From Billgrantia saliphila (GTDB taxonomy: Bacteria; Pseudomonadota; Gammaproteobacteria; Pseudomonadales; Halomonadaceae): a DNA stretch of 64,000 bases. The DNA lies in the NCBI RefSeq assembly GCF_002930105.1, contig NZ_PJRN01000016.1, positions 1 through 64,000 on the forward strand. Direction: 5' to 3'. Position numbers and translations under genes: made by a program. This document shows positions 30,118-43,353 of this stretch, in pieces (positions within the stretch are counted from its first letter, which is position 1; the number at the start of each line of letters is the position of its first letter). The notes beneath the pieces are model-generated. The model was not told the DNA's origin. It searched no databases and was given only the letters and a program-made list of their open reading frames with translations.

Positions 30118-32799
30118 ATGCTCCTGCATCACTATCGCTTCACGCCCGACGCCTCGCTGTTCGATGCCGAGACCTTCCGCCGCGAGCTCGCCGGCACCCG
30201 CTCGCCCATCGCCCCGTTCAAAGCGGCACTGCGCGATATCCAGACCCGGCTCGACGAACGCTTCCGCGCCGGTGCCGACATCCGCGACCTGGTGCACGGG
30301 CGGGCTTGGTGCCTCGACCAGCTGCTCGGCGTGGCCTGGTCGCTGTACGCCTGGCCCGACGACGGCGTGGCACTGCTCGCCGTGGGCGGCTATGGCCGCG
30401 GCGAGCTGCACCCCCATTCCGACGTGGACTTGATGCTGCTGCTGGAGCACGACGACGACACGCCCTACCGCGAGGGGCTGACCGCCTTCATCACGCTGCT
30501 GTGGGACATCGGCCTTGAGATCGGCCACAGCGTGCGCTCGCTTGCCGACTGCGAGCGCGAGGCCGAGGCCGATATCACAATCATCACCAACCTGATGGAA
30601 TCGCGCACCCTGGCAGGCCCCGAACGCCTGCGCGACGCCATGAAGGCACGCATCGCGCCCGAGCGGATGTGGCCCGCCGATCGCTTCTTCGAAGCCAAGT
30701 GGCAGGAGCAGATCACTCGCCATCACCGCTTCAACAACTCCGAGTACCACCTCGAGCCCAACATCAAGAGTTCGCCGGGTGGGCTGCGCGACATCCAGAT
30801 GATCGGCTGGGTGGCCAAGCGCCACTTCGGCAGCCAGCGCTACGAGGATCTTGTCGCAGGCGGTTTCATGAACGACGCCGAGCTGCGCATCCTGAGTCAG
30901 GGCCAGGCCTTCCTGTGGCAGGTGCGCTACGCCCTGCACATGCTCGCCGGTCGCGCCGAGGATCGCCTGCTGTTCGACCATCAGCGCACCATTGCCGAGC
31001 GATTCGGCTTTCGCGACACTCCGGAACGGCTCGCCGTCGAGCAATTCATGAAGCGCTACTATCGCCATGTCACGGCGCTGGCGGGCCTCAACGACATGCT
31101 GCTGCAGCATTTCGACGAAGTGATCCTGCGCGGCGGCGAGCGGCTGGAAACGCAACCGCTCAACGAGCGCTTCGTGATCGAAGGTGGCTATATCAAGGCG
31201 CGCCACCGCGCGGTCTTTCGCGAACACCCCTCGGCCCTGCTCGAGCTGTTCCTGCTGATGGCCGAGCATCCCGAGATCGAAGGCGTGCGTGCCGACACCA
31301 TCCGCCTGATCCGCGACCATCGTCACCAGATCGACGACTTCTACCGCGACGATACCCATCATCAGCACCTGTTCATGGCGCTGCTGCGCTCCAGCGGCAA
31401 CGTGGCGCGTCAGCTCAGGCGCATGAACCGTTACGGCGTGCTGGGCAAGTATCTACCGGAGTTCGGCCGTGCGGTGGGCCTGATGCAGCACGATCTGTTC
31501 CACATCTACACCGTGGACGCGCACACCCTGCGCCTGCTCAAGTTCATCCAGCAGTTTCGTAAGCCCGAAGCGCGAGACGAGTACCCGGTGGCGGCGACGC
31601 TGGTGCAACAGCTGCCCAAGCTGGAACTGCTGTGGATCGCCGGTCTCTTCCACGACATCGGCAAAGGCCGCGGCGGCGATCACTCGATCCTCGGCGCCCG
31701 GGACGTGGAGCGATTCGCCGAACGTCACGGGCTGTCGCAGCGCGATACGCGACTGGTCGGCTGGCTGGTGGAGAATCACCTGGTGATGTCGATGGTGGCC
31801 CAGAAGCGGGACATCACCGACCCCGACGTGATTCGGGAATTCGCCGTCCAGGTCGGCGACGAGATCCGCCTGGATTATCTCTATGTCCTCACCGTGGCCG
31901 ACATCAACGCCACCAACCCGACGCTGTGGAACGGCTGGCGTGCCTCGCTGCTGCGCCAGCTTCATGCCGAGACCAAGCGCGCCCTGCGCCGCGGCCTGGA
32001 CAACCCGCTCGATCGCGAGGAGTGGGTGCGCGAGACCCGCAGCGAGGCACGCTCGCTGCTGGCCACGGTGGGCGCCGATATCGGCCGGGTCGACCGCTTG
32101 TGGGAATCGCTCGGCGAAGAGTACTTCCTGCAGTACGCACCCAGCGAGATCGCCTGGCAGACCATGGGCATCCTGGCCCACGGCGAATCGCCCCTGCCAT
32201 TGATCCTGATCAGCGCCCCCACCGACGATATGAGCGACGGTGGCACCAAGGTGTTCATTCATACCCGATCGGTGGACGACCTGTTCGCCGCCACCGCTGC
32301 CGCCATGGAGCAGCTGGGCCTCTCCATCCACGACGCGCGCATCGCCACTTCGAGCAACGACTGGACGCTGAACACCTTCATCGTGCTCGACGACCAGGGA
32401 CGCGCCATCCGCGACGCCCGACGCATCGAGGAGATCCGCGAGCACCTGGTGGAGGAGCTCGACGACCCGGACGACTACCCGCAGATCGTCACCCGTCACA
32501 CCCCACGCCAGCTGCGCCACTTCCGCGTGCCCACCGAGGTATTGATCGAGCAGGATCCGGCCAACGAGCGCACCCTGCTGGAGCTGACCGCCCCCGACCG
32601 CCCCGGCCTGCTGGCCCGGGTCGGGCGCATCTTCATGGAGCAGGACATCGCCTTGTCGGCGGCCAAGATCGCCACCCTCGGCGAACGCGTCGAGGACGTC
32701 TTCTTCATCACCGACAAGACCGGCCAGCCGCTGACCGACCCCGAGCGTCAGCAGCGCCTGCGCGAGCGACTGATCGACGTGCTCGACGTGGCGGGGTGA
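30118..32799 (+). CDS. glnD: Bifunctional PII uridylyltransferase/uridylyl-removing enzyme
   Basis: Senses glutamine and modifies PII to control nitrogen assimilation. The ATG at 30118 gives 893 residues. Domains are a nucleotidyltransferase with GGYGRGELHPHSDVD (90-104), an HD hydrolase with FHDIGKG near 510, and two C-terminal ACT domains starting near 690 and 818. An in-frame extension upstream overlaps map and is rejected. Confidence 0.97.
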   Translation: MLLHHYRFTPDASLFDAETFRRELAGTRSPIAPFKAALRDIQTRLDERFRAGADIRDLVHGRAWCLDQLLGVAWSLYAWPDDGVALLAVGGYGRGELHPHSDVDLMLLLEHDDDTPYREGLTAFITLLWDIGLEIGHSVRSLADCEREAEADITIITNLMESRTLAGPERLRDAMKARIAPERMWPADRFFEAKWQEQITRHHRFNNSEYHLEPNIKSSPGGLRDIQMIGWVAKRHFGSQRYEDLVAGGFMNDAELRILSQGQAFLWQVRYALHMLAGRAEDRLLFDHQRTIAERFGFRDTPERLAVEQFMKRYYRHVTALAGLNDMLLQHFDEVILRGGERLETQPLNERFVIEGGYIKARHRAVFREHPSALLELFLLMAEHPEIEGVRADTIRLIRDHRHQIDDFYRDDTHHQHLFMALLRSSGNVARQLRRMNRYGVLGKYLPEFGRAVGLMQHDLFHIYTVDAHTLRLLKFIQQFRKPEARDEYPVAATLVQQLPKLELLWIAGLFHDIGKGRGGDHSILGARDVERFAERHGLSQRDTRLVGWLVENHLVMSMVAQKRDITDPDVIREFAVQVGDEIRLDYLYVLTVADINATNPTLWNGWRASLLRQLHAETKRALRRGLDNPLDREEWVRETRSEARSLLATVGADIGRVDRLWESLGEEYFLQYAPSEIAWQTMGILAHGESPLPLILISAPTDDMSDGGTKVFIHTRSVDDLFAATAAAMEQLGLSIHDARIATSSNDWTLNTFIVLDDQGRAIRDARRIEEIREHLVEELDDPDDYPQIVTRHTPRQLRHFRVPTEVLIEQDPANERTLLELTAPDRPGLLARVGRIFMEQDIALSAAKIATLGERVEDVFFITDKTGQPLTDPERQQRLRERLIDVLDVAG

Positions 32800-32899
32800 G
32801 CCCGGCGCTCGCCGGTTTGAGGCGAGCCGGGGCCTTCCCTATAATCGTCCGTCTGCCCGCAACGACGACAACGACGCCGCTCACGGCGCCTGGACACCG

Positions 32900-34099
32900 A
32901 TGAACCCCGATCTCGACGCCTTGAAGCCCTACCCCTTCGAGAAGCTCGCCGCCCTCAAGAGCGGCGTGACGCCGCCTGCTGGATTGGCCCACATCCCGCT
33001 GACCATCGGCGAGCCGCAGCACGCACCCTTTGCCGCCGCGCTGGAAACGTTGCAGGCCCACCAGCAGGAGTTCGCCCGCTATCCGGCTACTGCCGGGATG
33101 CATGAGCTGCGCATGGCGATCGCCGGCTGGGCCACGCGGCGCTTCGGGCTCGAAGGGCTCGATTCCGAACGTCAGGTGCTGCCGGTCAACGGCACGCGCG
33201 AGGCGATCTTCGCTTTCGTCCAGGCCGCACTGGACCGCACCCGCCCGGCGCGGGTCGCGATGCCCAATCCCTTCTACCAGATCTACGAGGGCGCCACCCT
33301 GCTAGCGGGCGGCCAGCCGCTCTACCTCGACTGTCGCGCCGAGAACGGGTTTCGCCCTGATGTCGACGCCGTTCCGGCCGATGTCTGGCGCGAGGTGCAG
33401 ATCGCCTTCCTCTGCTCTCCGGGCAACCCCACCGGTGCGGTGACGCCGCGGGCCGAATTCGAGAAGCTAATCGCGCTTGCCGACGAGTTCGACTTCATCA
33501 TCGCCTCCGACGAGTGTTATTCCGAGCTCTACCTCGACGAGAGCGCCCCGCCGCCGGGCCTGCTCGAGGCCTGTGCCGCCCTTGGCCGCCATGACTATCG
33601 CCGCTGCCTGGTGTTCCACTCGCTCTCCAAGCGCTCCAATCTGCCGGGGCTGCGCTCAGGGTTCGTGGCGGGTGACGCCGCGCTGATCGCCCCGTTCAAG
33701 CGCTACCGAACCTACCATGGCTGCGCCATGTCGCTGCCGCTGCAGCACGCCTCGATCACCGCCTGGAGCGATGAGTGCCACGTCCGCGCCAACCGCGACG
33801 CCTACCGCGACAAGTTCGCCGCAGTGACCGATATCCTCGCCCCAGTACTTGAATTTCCCATGCCCGAGGCCAGTTTCTACCTATGGCCGTCGGTGCCGGG
33901 GGCAGACGACGAAGCCTTCGCCCGGGCGTTGTTTGCCGGGGAGCACGTCAGCGTACTGCCCGGCACCTACATGGGGCGCGAGAGTCACGACGGCATCAAT
34001 CCCGGTCGCGGGCGGGTACGCCTGGCACTGGTGGCCGAACTCGAAGCAACGGTAGAAGCTGCCCATCGGATTCGCCGTTTCATTGAAAGGAGCTCATGA
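32900..34099 (+). CDS. dapC: Succinyldiaminopimelate transaminase
   Basis: A class I PLP aminotransferase of 399 residues making N-succinyl-diaminopimelate in lysine and cell-wall synthesis. PNPFYQIYEGA, SPGNPTGA and the PLP lysine motif HSLSKRSNLPG are present. Identity as DapC rather than another aminotransferase rests on sequence and on its place before dapD and dapE. The TGA overlaps the next start by one base. Confidence 0.9.
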   Translation: MNPDLDALKPYPFEKLAALKSGVTPPAGLAHIPLTIGEPQHAPFAAALETLQAHQQEFARYPATAGMHELRMAIAGWATRRFGLEGLDSERQVLPVNGTREAIFAFVQAALDRTRPARVAMPNPFYQIYEGATLLAGGQPLYLDCRAENGFRPDVDAVPADVWREVQIAFLCSPGNPTGAVTPRAEFEKLIALADEFDFIIASDECYSELYLDESAPPPGLLEACAALGRHDYRRCLVFHSLSKRSNLPGLRSGFVAGDAALIAPFKRYRTYHGCAMSLPLQHASITAWSDECHVRANRDAYRDKFAAVTDILAPVLEFPMPEASFYLWPSVPGADDEAFARALFAGEHVSVLPGTYMGRESHDGINPGRGRVRLALVAELEATVEAAHRIRRFIERSS

Positions 34100-34443
34100 T
34101 GGCAACTCTCTTCGTGATCAAGAATTGCGATACCTGCCGCAAGGCACGCAAGGCGCTGGACGAGAAGGGCCTTCCTTATCAAGTCCATGATCTGCGCGAG
34201 GACGGTCTCTCCGCGGCGTTGCTCGAACACATCCTCGAACGCGTCCCGGTGTTGGAAGCCATCAACCGGCGCAGCACCACCTGGCGCAACCTCCCCGAGG
34301 AGGACAAGCAGGACATCGACGCCAACAAGGCTCGTGCGCTGATCATGGCGAATCCCACCCTGCTCAAGCGACCGCTGCTCGATACCGGCGACGAGATACG
34401 CATTGGCTATCGCGACGGCGACTATGACGACCTCAAGGGCTGA
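34099..34443 (+). CDS. ArsC/Spx-family reductase-like protein (YffB type)
   Basis: A 114-residue thioredoxin-fold protein with NCDTCRKARKAL near the N-terminus (CxxC, residues 10-13) and KRPLLD near the C-terminus. These features mark the YffB branch rather than arsenate reductase proper, so arsenate detoxification should not be assumed. Two adjacent ATGs exist; AAGGAG six bases before the second (34099) favours it. It sits between dapC and dapD, an arrangement also seen in Pseudomonas. Confidence 0.85.
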   Translation: MATLFVIKNCDTCRKARKALDEKGLPYQVHDLREDGLSAALLEHILERVPVLEAINRRSTTWRNLPEEDKQDIDANKARALIMANPTLLKRPLLDTGDEIRIGYRDGDYDDLKG

Positions 34444-34474
34444 TGCCCTCCCCGACAAGACGTGAGGACACCAA

Positions 34475-35500
34475 ATGCTGAGTTTTGCCTTCGGAATCGG
34501 CACCCAGAACACCCAGGGCGATTGGCTGGAGATCTACTATCCGGCACCGCTGCTCAAGCCCGATGCCAACCTGGTGGAGGCCGTCGGCAAGGTGCTCGAC
34601 GTCCCCGCCGGCAACAGCGCCGTCAGTTTCCTGCCCGAGCACTGCGCCGAGCTCGGCGCCGCGCTCAAGGAAGCCGGCCATACCGCCCAGGCTGAACTGG
34701 TCGAGGCGCTGGCGGCCAGCCAGCGGCCGCTGATCGCCATGTTCCTGGAAACGGACCTGCCGCCGCAGAGCGCCCCGGAGGTCTACCTCAAGCTGCATCT
34801 GCTGTCGCAGCGCCTGGTCAAGCCGCACGGCGTCGATCTTACCGGCATGTTCGGCCTGCTGCGCAATGTCGCCTGGACCAGCGAAGGACCGATCGACATC
34901 GAGGAGCTGCCGGCCCGCCGTCTCAAGGCGCGCCTGGAGGGCCGCCCCCTGTCGGTGGATTGCGTCGACAAGTTTCCCAAGATGACCGACTACGTGGTGC
35001 CCAGCGGGGTGCGCATTGCCGATACCGCGCGGGTACGCCTGGGCGCCTACCTCGGCGAAGGCACCACCGTCATGCATGAGGGCTTCGTCAACTTCAACGC
35101 CGGCACCGAGGGCCCCGGCATGATCGAGGGCCGGATCTCGGCCGGCGTGCTGGTGGGCAAGGGCTCCGACCTGGGCGGCGGCTGCTCTACCATGGGCACC
35201 CTATCCGGCGGCGGCAACATCGTCATCAAGGTGGGCGAGGGCTGCCTGCTCGGCGCCAACGCCGGTATCGGCATTCCGCTGGGCGATCGCTGCACCGTCG
35301 AAGCCGGGCTCTACATCACTGCCGGCGCCAAGGTCACCCTGCTCGACGACCAAGGCCAGGAGGTCAAGACCGTGGCGGCTCGAGAACTGGCCGGCCAGAG
35401 CGATCTGCTGTTACGCCGCAACTCGCAGAACGGGCGCATCGAGTGTCTGACCAACAAGAGCGCCATCGCATTGAACGAAGCGCTGCACGCCCACAACTGA
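34475..35500 (+). CDS. dapD: 2,3,4,5-tetrahydropyridine-2,6-dicarboxylate N-succinyltransferase (long form)
   Basis: Succinylates the cyclic precursor ahead of DapC. At 341 residues it belongs to the long DapD type known from Pseudomonas (E. coli has 274). The N-terminal domain is followed by left-handed beta-helix turns rich in Gly (GAYLGEGTTVMHEGFVN, LGGGCSTMGTLSGGGN). GTGAGGA precedes the ATG. It lies between the ArsC-like gene and dapE. Confidence 0.95.
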   Translation: MLSFAFGIGTQNTQGDWLEIYYPAPLLKPDANLVEAVGKVLDVPAGNSAVSFLPEHCAELGAALKEAGHTAQAELVEALAASQRPLIAMFLETDLPPQSAPEVYLKLHLLSQRLVKPHGVDLTGMFGLLRNVAWTSEGPIDIEELPARRLKARLEGRPLSVDCVDKFPKMTDYVVPSGVRIADTARVRLGAYLGEGTTVMHEGFVNFNAGTEGPGMIEGRISAGVLVGKGSDLGGGCSTMGTLSGGGNIVIKVGEGCLLGANAGIGIPLGDRCTVEAGLYITAGAKVTLLDDQGQEVKTVAARELAGQSDLLLRRNSQNGRIECLTNKSAIALNEALHAHN

Positions 35501-35550
35501 GGCGCGAAGGCGGCGTCACCCGGCGCCGCCCGCCCCTCCCGGAATTCTGA

Positions 35551-36723
35551 ATGTCCTCGACGACGACCTCCGACCTCTCCCCCACCCTGGCCCTGGCCAC
35601 GGAGCTGATCCGCCGTCCTTCGGTGACGCCCGACGACTGCGGCTGTCAGGCGCTGATGATCGAACGCCTGGAGCGACTCGGTTTCCATATCGAGCGCCTG
35701 CCCTTCGGCGACGTGGAGAACTTCTGGGCCACGCATGGCCATCACGGCCCCGTGCTGGCCTTCGCGGGTCATACCGACGTGGTGCCGAGCGGCCCCCACG
35801 TTCACTGGCAGACACCGCCGTTCGAGCCCGTCATCGACGCAGACGGCATGCTGCGAGGCCGTGGCGCGGCCGATATGAAAGGCAGCCTGGCAGCGATGAT
35901 CACCGCCGTGGAGCGCTTCGTCAGCACTCACCCCGACCATCACGGCCGTATCGCCTTTCTCATCACTTCCGACGAGGAGGGCCCCGCGGTGGATGGCACG
36001 CGAGCGGTGATCGAGCATCTGCGCGAGCGCAACGAACGCCTCGACTACTGCATCGTCGGCGAACCCTCATCCACCGATGTGCTCGGCGACGTGATCAAGA
36101 ATGGCCGGCGCGGCTCGCTGGGCGGCGTACTGCACGTCAAGGGTATCCAGGGTCACGTCGCCTACCCGCACCTGGCGCGCAACCCGATTCACCAGGCGCT
36201 GCCGGCACTCGATGCCCTGGTGCAGGAACACTGGGACAGCGGCAACGCCTTCTTTCCGGCCACCAGCTTCCAAATCTCCAATCTTCGCGCTGGCACCGGC
36301 GCCACCAATGTGATTCCCGGCGACGTGGAAGTGGTGTTCAACTTCCGCTTTTCCACCGAAGTGACCCACGAGCAGCTTCGGGCACGCACCGAGGCGATAC
36401 TCGATGGCCACAACCTCGAGTACCAACTCGACTGGACGCTCAACGGCGAGCCCTTCCTGACCGCCGAAGGCGAACTGGTGGAAGCCGCCCTTCACGGAGT
36501 GGAAACGGTGCTCGGCCGTCAACCCCGCCTTTCGACCAGCGGCGGCACGTCCGATGGCCGTTTCATTGCCACGCTGGGTAGCCAGGTAGTAGAACTGGGA
36601 CCACGCAACGCCACCATCCACCAGGCCAACGAGTGCGTGCACGCCGCCGATCTCGACGATCTGAGCCGGATCTATGAAACGATCCTGGCCCGGCTATTCG
36701 TCAACGGCAGTGCCCGGCCCTGA
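35551..36723 (+). CDS. dapE: Succinyl-diaminopimelate desuccinylase
   Basis: A di-zinc M20 hydrolase releasing L,L-diaminopimelate. The 390-residue product has the metal ligand motifs [29 protein letters not shown] and GGTSDGRF. The N-terminus is about 12 residues longer than in E. coli. It completes the dapC–dapD–dapE set and is followed 19 bases later by a hypothetical gene. Confidence 0.96.
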   Translation: MSSTTTSDLSPTLALATELIRRPSVTPDDCGCQALMIERLERLGFHIERLPFGDVENFWATHGHHGPVLAFAGHTDVVPSGPHVHWQTPPFEPVIDADGMLRGRGAADMKGSLAAMITAVERFVSTHPDHHGRIAFLITSDEEGPAVDGTRAVIEHLRERNERLDYCIVGEPSSTDVLGDVIKNGRRGSLGGVLHVKGIQGHVAYPHLARNPIHQALPALDALVQEHWDSGNAFFPATSFQISNLRAGTGATNVIPGDVEVVFNFRFSTEVTHEQLRARTEAILDGHNLEYQLDWTLNGEPFLTAEGELVEAALHGVETVLGRQPRLSTSGGTSDGRFIATLGSQVVELGPRNATIHQANECVHAADLDDLSRIYETILARLFVNGSARP

Positions 36724-36742
36724 GCGCCCGAGGAAGAATGCC

Positions 36743-37150
36743 ATGCCAGACCAGCACCACAGCGATACGCGCTATCCGGACATCGAGGTCTACCTCCGCC
36801 AGGCACCGCTGGAAGCACTGAATGCCTGGCTGGGCGAGACGCTGGATGCCGCGCCGCTGCGCACCGCGGGACGCAACAAGTGGCAAACTCGCGGCCATCG
36901 TGATGGACACAGCGTGCCGGTGTTGCTGGTCGAGAAGGCCGCCGATGGCTTCGCCAGCCTGTGGTTCGACAGCGGCCATACCCCTTGGCCGCGCGATGCC
37001 GACTGCGCCCGCGAAGCCGCCGGTCGGCTCGGCTGCGAGGTGCGCTGCTCGCTGGGCGGCTGGCAGCCCGGCGACGACCCCGATCGCTTCTGGCGCGTGC
37101 TGCCCGACGGCAGCGAAGGCGTCATCGAATGGCCCGACTCCGGCCAGTGA
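36743..37150 (+). CDS. Hypothetical protein, 135 residues, downstream of dapE
   Basis: The ATG at 36743 has AGGAAG six bases upstream, so translation is likely. The product is soluble and acidic, with many Trp residues and a pattern WRVLPDGSEGVIEWPDSG at the C-terminus. No signal peptide, membrane helix or known motif was recognised. Being 19 bases after dapE and before a strong hairpin, it is probably the last gene of the dap operon. Function unknown. Confidence 0.7.
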   Translation: MPDQHHSDTRYPDIEVYLRQAPLEALNAWLGETLDAAPLRTAGRNKWQTRGHRDGHSVPVLLVEKAADGFASLWFDSGHTPWPRDADCAREAAGRLGCEVRCSLGGWQPGDDPDRFWRVLPDGSEGVIEWPDSGQ

Positions 37151-37154
37151 CAGA

Positions 37155-37190
37155 AACGACATCGCCCCGCCGAAGCGGGGCGATGTCGTT
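37155..37190. terminator. Bidirectional hairpin between the dap operon and the cold-shock gene
   Basis: A 16-bp perfect stem closed by a CGAA loop sits five bases after the stop of the 135-residue gene and before the convergent cold-shock gene end. No U tract follows on either strand, so the stem may act as an mRNA end block rather than a classic terminator. Confidence 0.6.
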
Positions 37191-37243
37191 GAAGCCGTAA
37201 CAGCCCGCGAAAGCTGGCAAGCGCGGCCGCTTTTTATCACCAC

Positions 37244-37708
37244 CTAAGTAATTACCGTGACATCGTCGGCCTGCAACCCCCTCTCGTTCTCGATTACGTG
37301 ATAGCGCACCTTCTGCCCCTCGGCCAGGGTACGATGCCCACGACCGCGGATGGCGCGGAAATGCACGAACACGTCCTCGCCGCTCTCGCGCTTGATGAAA
37401 CCGTAGCCCTTGTTGACGTTGAACCACTTGACCTCGCCAATCTCGCGGTCGTCGCTCTCCACCGCGGCCAACACCGCCAGTTGCGGGCTCAACGCATGCG
37501 TCGCCAACGTGGCGATGAGCAGCAACACGAAGACGGCGGCGGCCACGGCGAGATAGGCCACCGCGACACCGCCGACTTCGAGCAGAGTGAGAAGCTGACG
37601 AGGCAGGCCGACATCGGCCAGGCCGAGGGAAAGGGCGATCAACAGCGGCGCCGGGGCGGCCAGCAGCAGACTGATCAACGTACAGCGAAAGATAACCTTG
37701 CGATTCAT
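37244..37708 (-). CDS. Membrane-anchored cold-shock domain protein
   Basis: The 154-residue product has two hydrophobic segments (about 8-30 and 45-72) and a C-terminal cold-shock domain (90-154) with RNP1 KGYGFI (100-105) and RNP2 VFVHF (113-117). The ATG at 37708 is preferred because the longer frame to 37837 runs into the divergent slyX region. The layout would hold a nucleic-acid-binding domain at the inner face of the membrane. Function is inferred only from the domains. Confidence 0.8.
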   Translation of the reverse strand: MNRKVIFRCTLISLLLAAPAPLLIALSLGLADVGLPRQLLTLLEVGGVAVAYLAVAAAVFVLLLIATLATHALSPQLAVLAAVESDDREIGEVKWFNVNKGYGFIKRESGEDVFVHFRAIRGRGHRTLAEGQKVRYHVIENERGLQADDVTVIT

Positions 37709-37802
37709 GGATCCGTATTGCTCACTTGTTGTGTGGAATGACGAAACAGGAAGTCCGATGACGACGCGGCCCGAAGCCTCACCGCCCGAAGAAGGTGTCA
37801 CG

Positions 37803-38072
37803 ATGAACAGCGACACGCAGCGCGACGATTCTAGCATGAGCCTTTCTCAGGCGCTCGCAGCCCGTCTGGAGACGCTGGAGAGTCGTATCGCCCATCAGGA
37901 GCACTGGTTGGATACGCTGGACGAAGCCGTGGCCAGCCAGGAAAGACGCCTGGCCCAGCTTGAGCGGATCAATGCCTTGATGCAGGAGAAACTGCGCGAC
38001 CAGCAGCAGGCGCTGCAGGAAGCGGAGATGAGCACGCCGCGGCCCGAAGACGAGTTACCGCCGCATTACTAG
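37803..38072 (+). CDS. slyX: SlyX family protein
   Basis: An 89-residue, almost fully helical coiled-coil protein (LETLESRIAHQEHWLDTLDEAV) ending in a Pro-rich tail with PPHY, typical of SlyX. The ATG at 37803 has AAGGTG five bases upstream; an alternative at 37758 with AGGAAG would add 15 residues. The family's function is not established. Heptamer arrays follow directly. Confidence 0.85.
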   Translation: MNSDTQRDDSSMSLSQALAARLETLESRIAHQEHWLDTLDEAVASQERRLAQLERINALMQEKLRDQQQALQEAEMSTPRPEDELPPHY

Positions 38073-38074
38073 CA

Positions 38075-38108
38075 ACGAGCTACGAGCTACGAGCTACGAG
38101 CTACGAGC
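38075..38108. repeat. Tandem heptamer array 1 (ACGAGCT x 4.9)
   Basis: Perfect head-to-tail copies of ACGAGCT, starting two bases after the slyX stop codon. Each unit contains AGCT and CGAGC, giving weak internal dyads. Confidence 0.9.
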
Positions 38109-38115
38109 ACAGCCT

Positions 38116-38150
38116 AGCCCGAAGCCCGAAGCCCGAAGCCCGAAGCCCGA
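38116..38150. repeat. Tandem heptamer array 2 (AGCCCGA x 5)
   Basis: Five perfect copies of AGCCCGA end three bases before the trxB stop codon. The unit length equals that of array 1 but the sequence differs. The two arrays fill the whole slyX–trxB gap. Confidence 0.9.
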
Positions 38151-38153
38151 AGC

Positions 38154-39454
<1,301 letters not shown>

Positions 39455-39622
39455 CACACAAACTCCTTGCCACGGCGCCCTCCGACTGGAGAGCGACGCG
39501 GCACATACGCTCACGGACAGCATAGAAACGTTGGGCAGCGCTTGAAAGGGGGACCTATCATGACCATGTGTTAAAGACGAGAGTACGAAAAGGACCGTTC
39601 TCAACCGTGACAGGAGGCCCTC

Positions 39623-42385
<2,763 letters not shown>

Positions 42386-42411
42386 GCTCTCTCCACCCAC
42401 ACAATCAAGCG

Positions 42412-42444
42412 AAAGGCCCCGTCGCACAACCGACGGGGCCTTTT
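42412..42444. terminator. Terminator between acnA and the iron-binding protein gene
   Basis: A 13-bp perfect stem (AAAGGCCCCGTCG and complement) with a six-base loop ends in TTTT on the plus strand, and in TTTCGC on the minus strand, so it can serve both convergent genes. Confidence 0.85.
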
Positions 42445-42463
42445 CGGTTCACTGCGCTACATC

Positions 42464-43321
42464 TCATTCGCTCGCCAGAGCGGCGACCACTTCCTCGACC
42501 TGCAGACGCAGGCTCTCAAGCCCGCCACCGGAAAGGTACCAGAGTTCGGGAGTGAGCATGGCCAGGCGGATATCGGCCCCTCCCGCCTCCTCGAGACTTT
42601 GACGCAGCGTCTCGAGCTTCACCGGCTCATCGCCGATGGCGGCGCTGCGGTCGATGACGAACACCACCTCGGGCGACATCTGGGCGATCGCCTCAGGAGA
42701 TAGCGGCGTGAAGGTGCGTTCACCGCGAGTCTCGCTGGTGACGCCTTCCGGCAGGCTCGGCTGTGCCAGGCCAAGCACTTCATGCACCACCGGATGGGCG
42801 TTGAGCGCCAGGTTGCCCCCGTTGTGTGTGACCACCAGTACCTCGGCGGTTGCGCTCAGGCTAGTGCGGGCGGCTTCCAGCGCATCGTGCAACTCTCGCA
42901 AAGCGGCCTCGGCTCGCTCACCGGCATTCAGCCGCTCCGCGAGACGCCGCACGTTGGCTTCTACACCGGCCAGATACGTGTCGCCGCTCAAGCCGGCATC
43001 GTGGATATCCGCCATGCGCTCGAACGCCTCGCGCCAATCGTTCTGCCGCCCGGTCATGACGATCAGTGAAGGTTCGACGGCGGCCAGGGCATCGAGATCG
43101 GGCGAGCGGAGCCCGCCGATATCGACGTAGGCATTCGCCTCGAAGTGCTTCAGGTAGTCAGGCAGGCTCTGCTTGGGTACGGCCACCACGTGGGTTTCGA
43201 GCGCCAGCGAGTCGAGAGTGTCGAGACTCCCCAGGTCGTATACGGCGATGCGCTCATCGGCAGCCAGGGCCGAGCCGCCAACCAGAGACAGCAGCGTGGC
43301 GGCGAGCAGCTTGTGTGGCAT
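42464..43321 (-). CDS. Siderophore ABC transporter substrate-binding protein (FatB/VctP type)
   Basis: A 285-residue periplasmic protein with a signal peptide (cleavage after ALA, residue 20) and a class III binding-protein fold. VYDLGSLDTLDSL, AYVDIGGLRSPDLDALA and PSLIVMTGRQ match the FatB/VctP family that binds catechol or related siderophores. The ATG at 43321 has AAGGAAG six bases upstream. No permease or ATPase gene is nearby, so it must work with components elsewhere. A Fur-like site overlaps its promoter region. Confidence 0.85.
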   Translation of the reverse strand: MPHKLLAATLLSLVGGSALAADERIAVYDLGSLDTLDSLALETHVVAVPKQSLPDYLKHFEANAYVDIGGLRSPDLDALAAVEPSLIVMTGRQNDWREAFERMADIHDAGLSGDTYLAGVEANVRRLAERLNAGERAEAALRELHDALEAARTSLSATAEVLVVTHNGGNLALNAHPVVHEVLGLAQPSLPEGVTSETRGERTFTPLSPEAIAQMSPEVVFVIDRSAAIGDEPVKLETLRQSLEEAGGADIRLAMLTPELWYLSGGGLESLRLQVEEVVAALASE

Positions 43322-43338
43322 ATCGGGCTTCCTTGAAA

Positions 43339-43353
43339 TGAGAATTGATAACA
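43339..43353. promoter_or_regulatory. Fur-box-like site upstream of the siderophore-binding protein gene
   Basis: TGAGAATTGATAACA matches the 7-1-7 Fur consensus TGATAATNATTATCA in about ten of fifteen positions, 18 bases before the start. Further TGATA/TATCA half-sites extend to 43363. Iron-repressed expression is expected for this protein family. Confidence 0.5.

Noticed and set aside
34096..34443. Arsenate reductase function for the ArsC-like gene
   Set aside because: The YffB-type motifs and the location inside a dap cluster do not support arsenic detoxification; no ars genes are nearby.
38075..38150. CRISPR-like array
   Set aside because: The units are seven bases long and contiguous, without spacers. 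They are simple tandem repeats.
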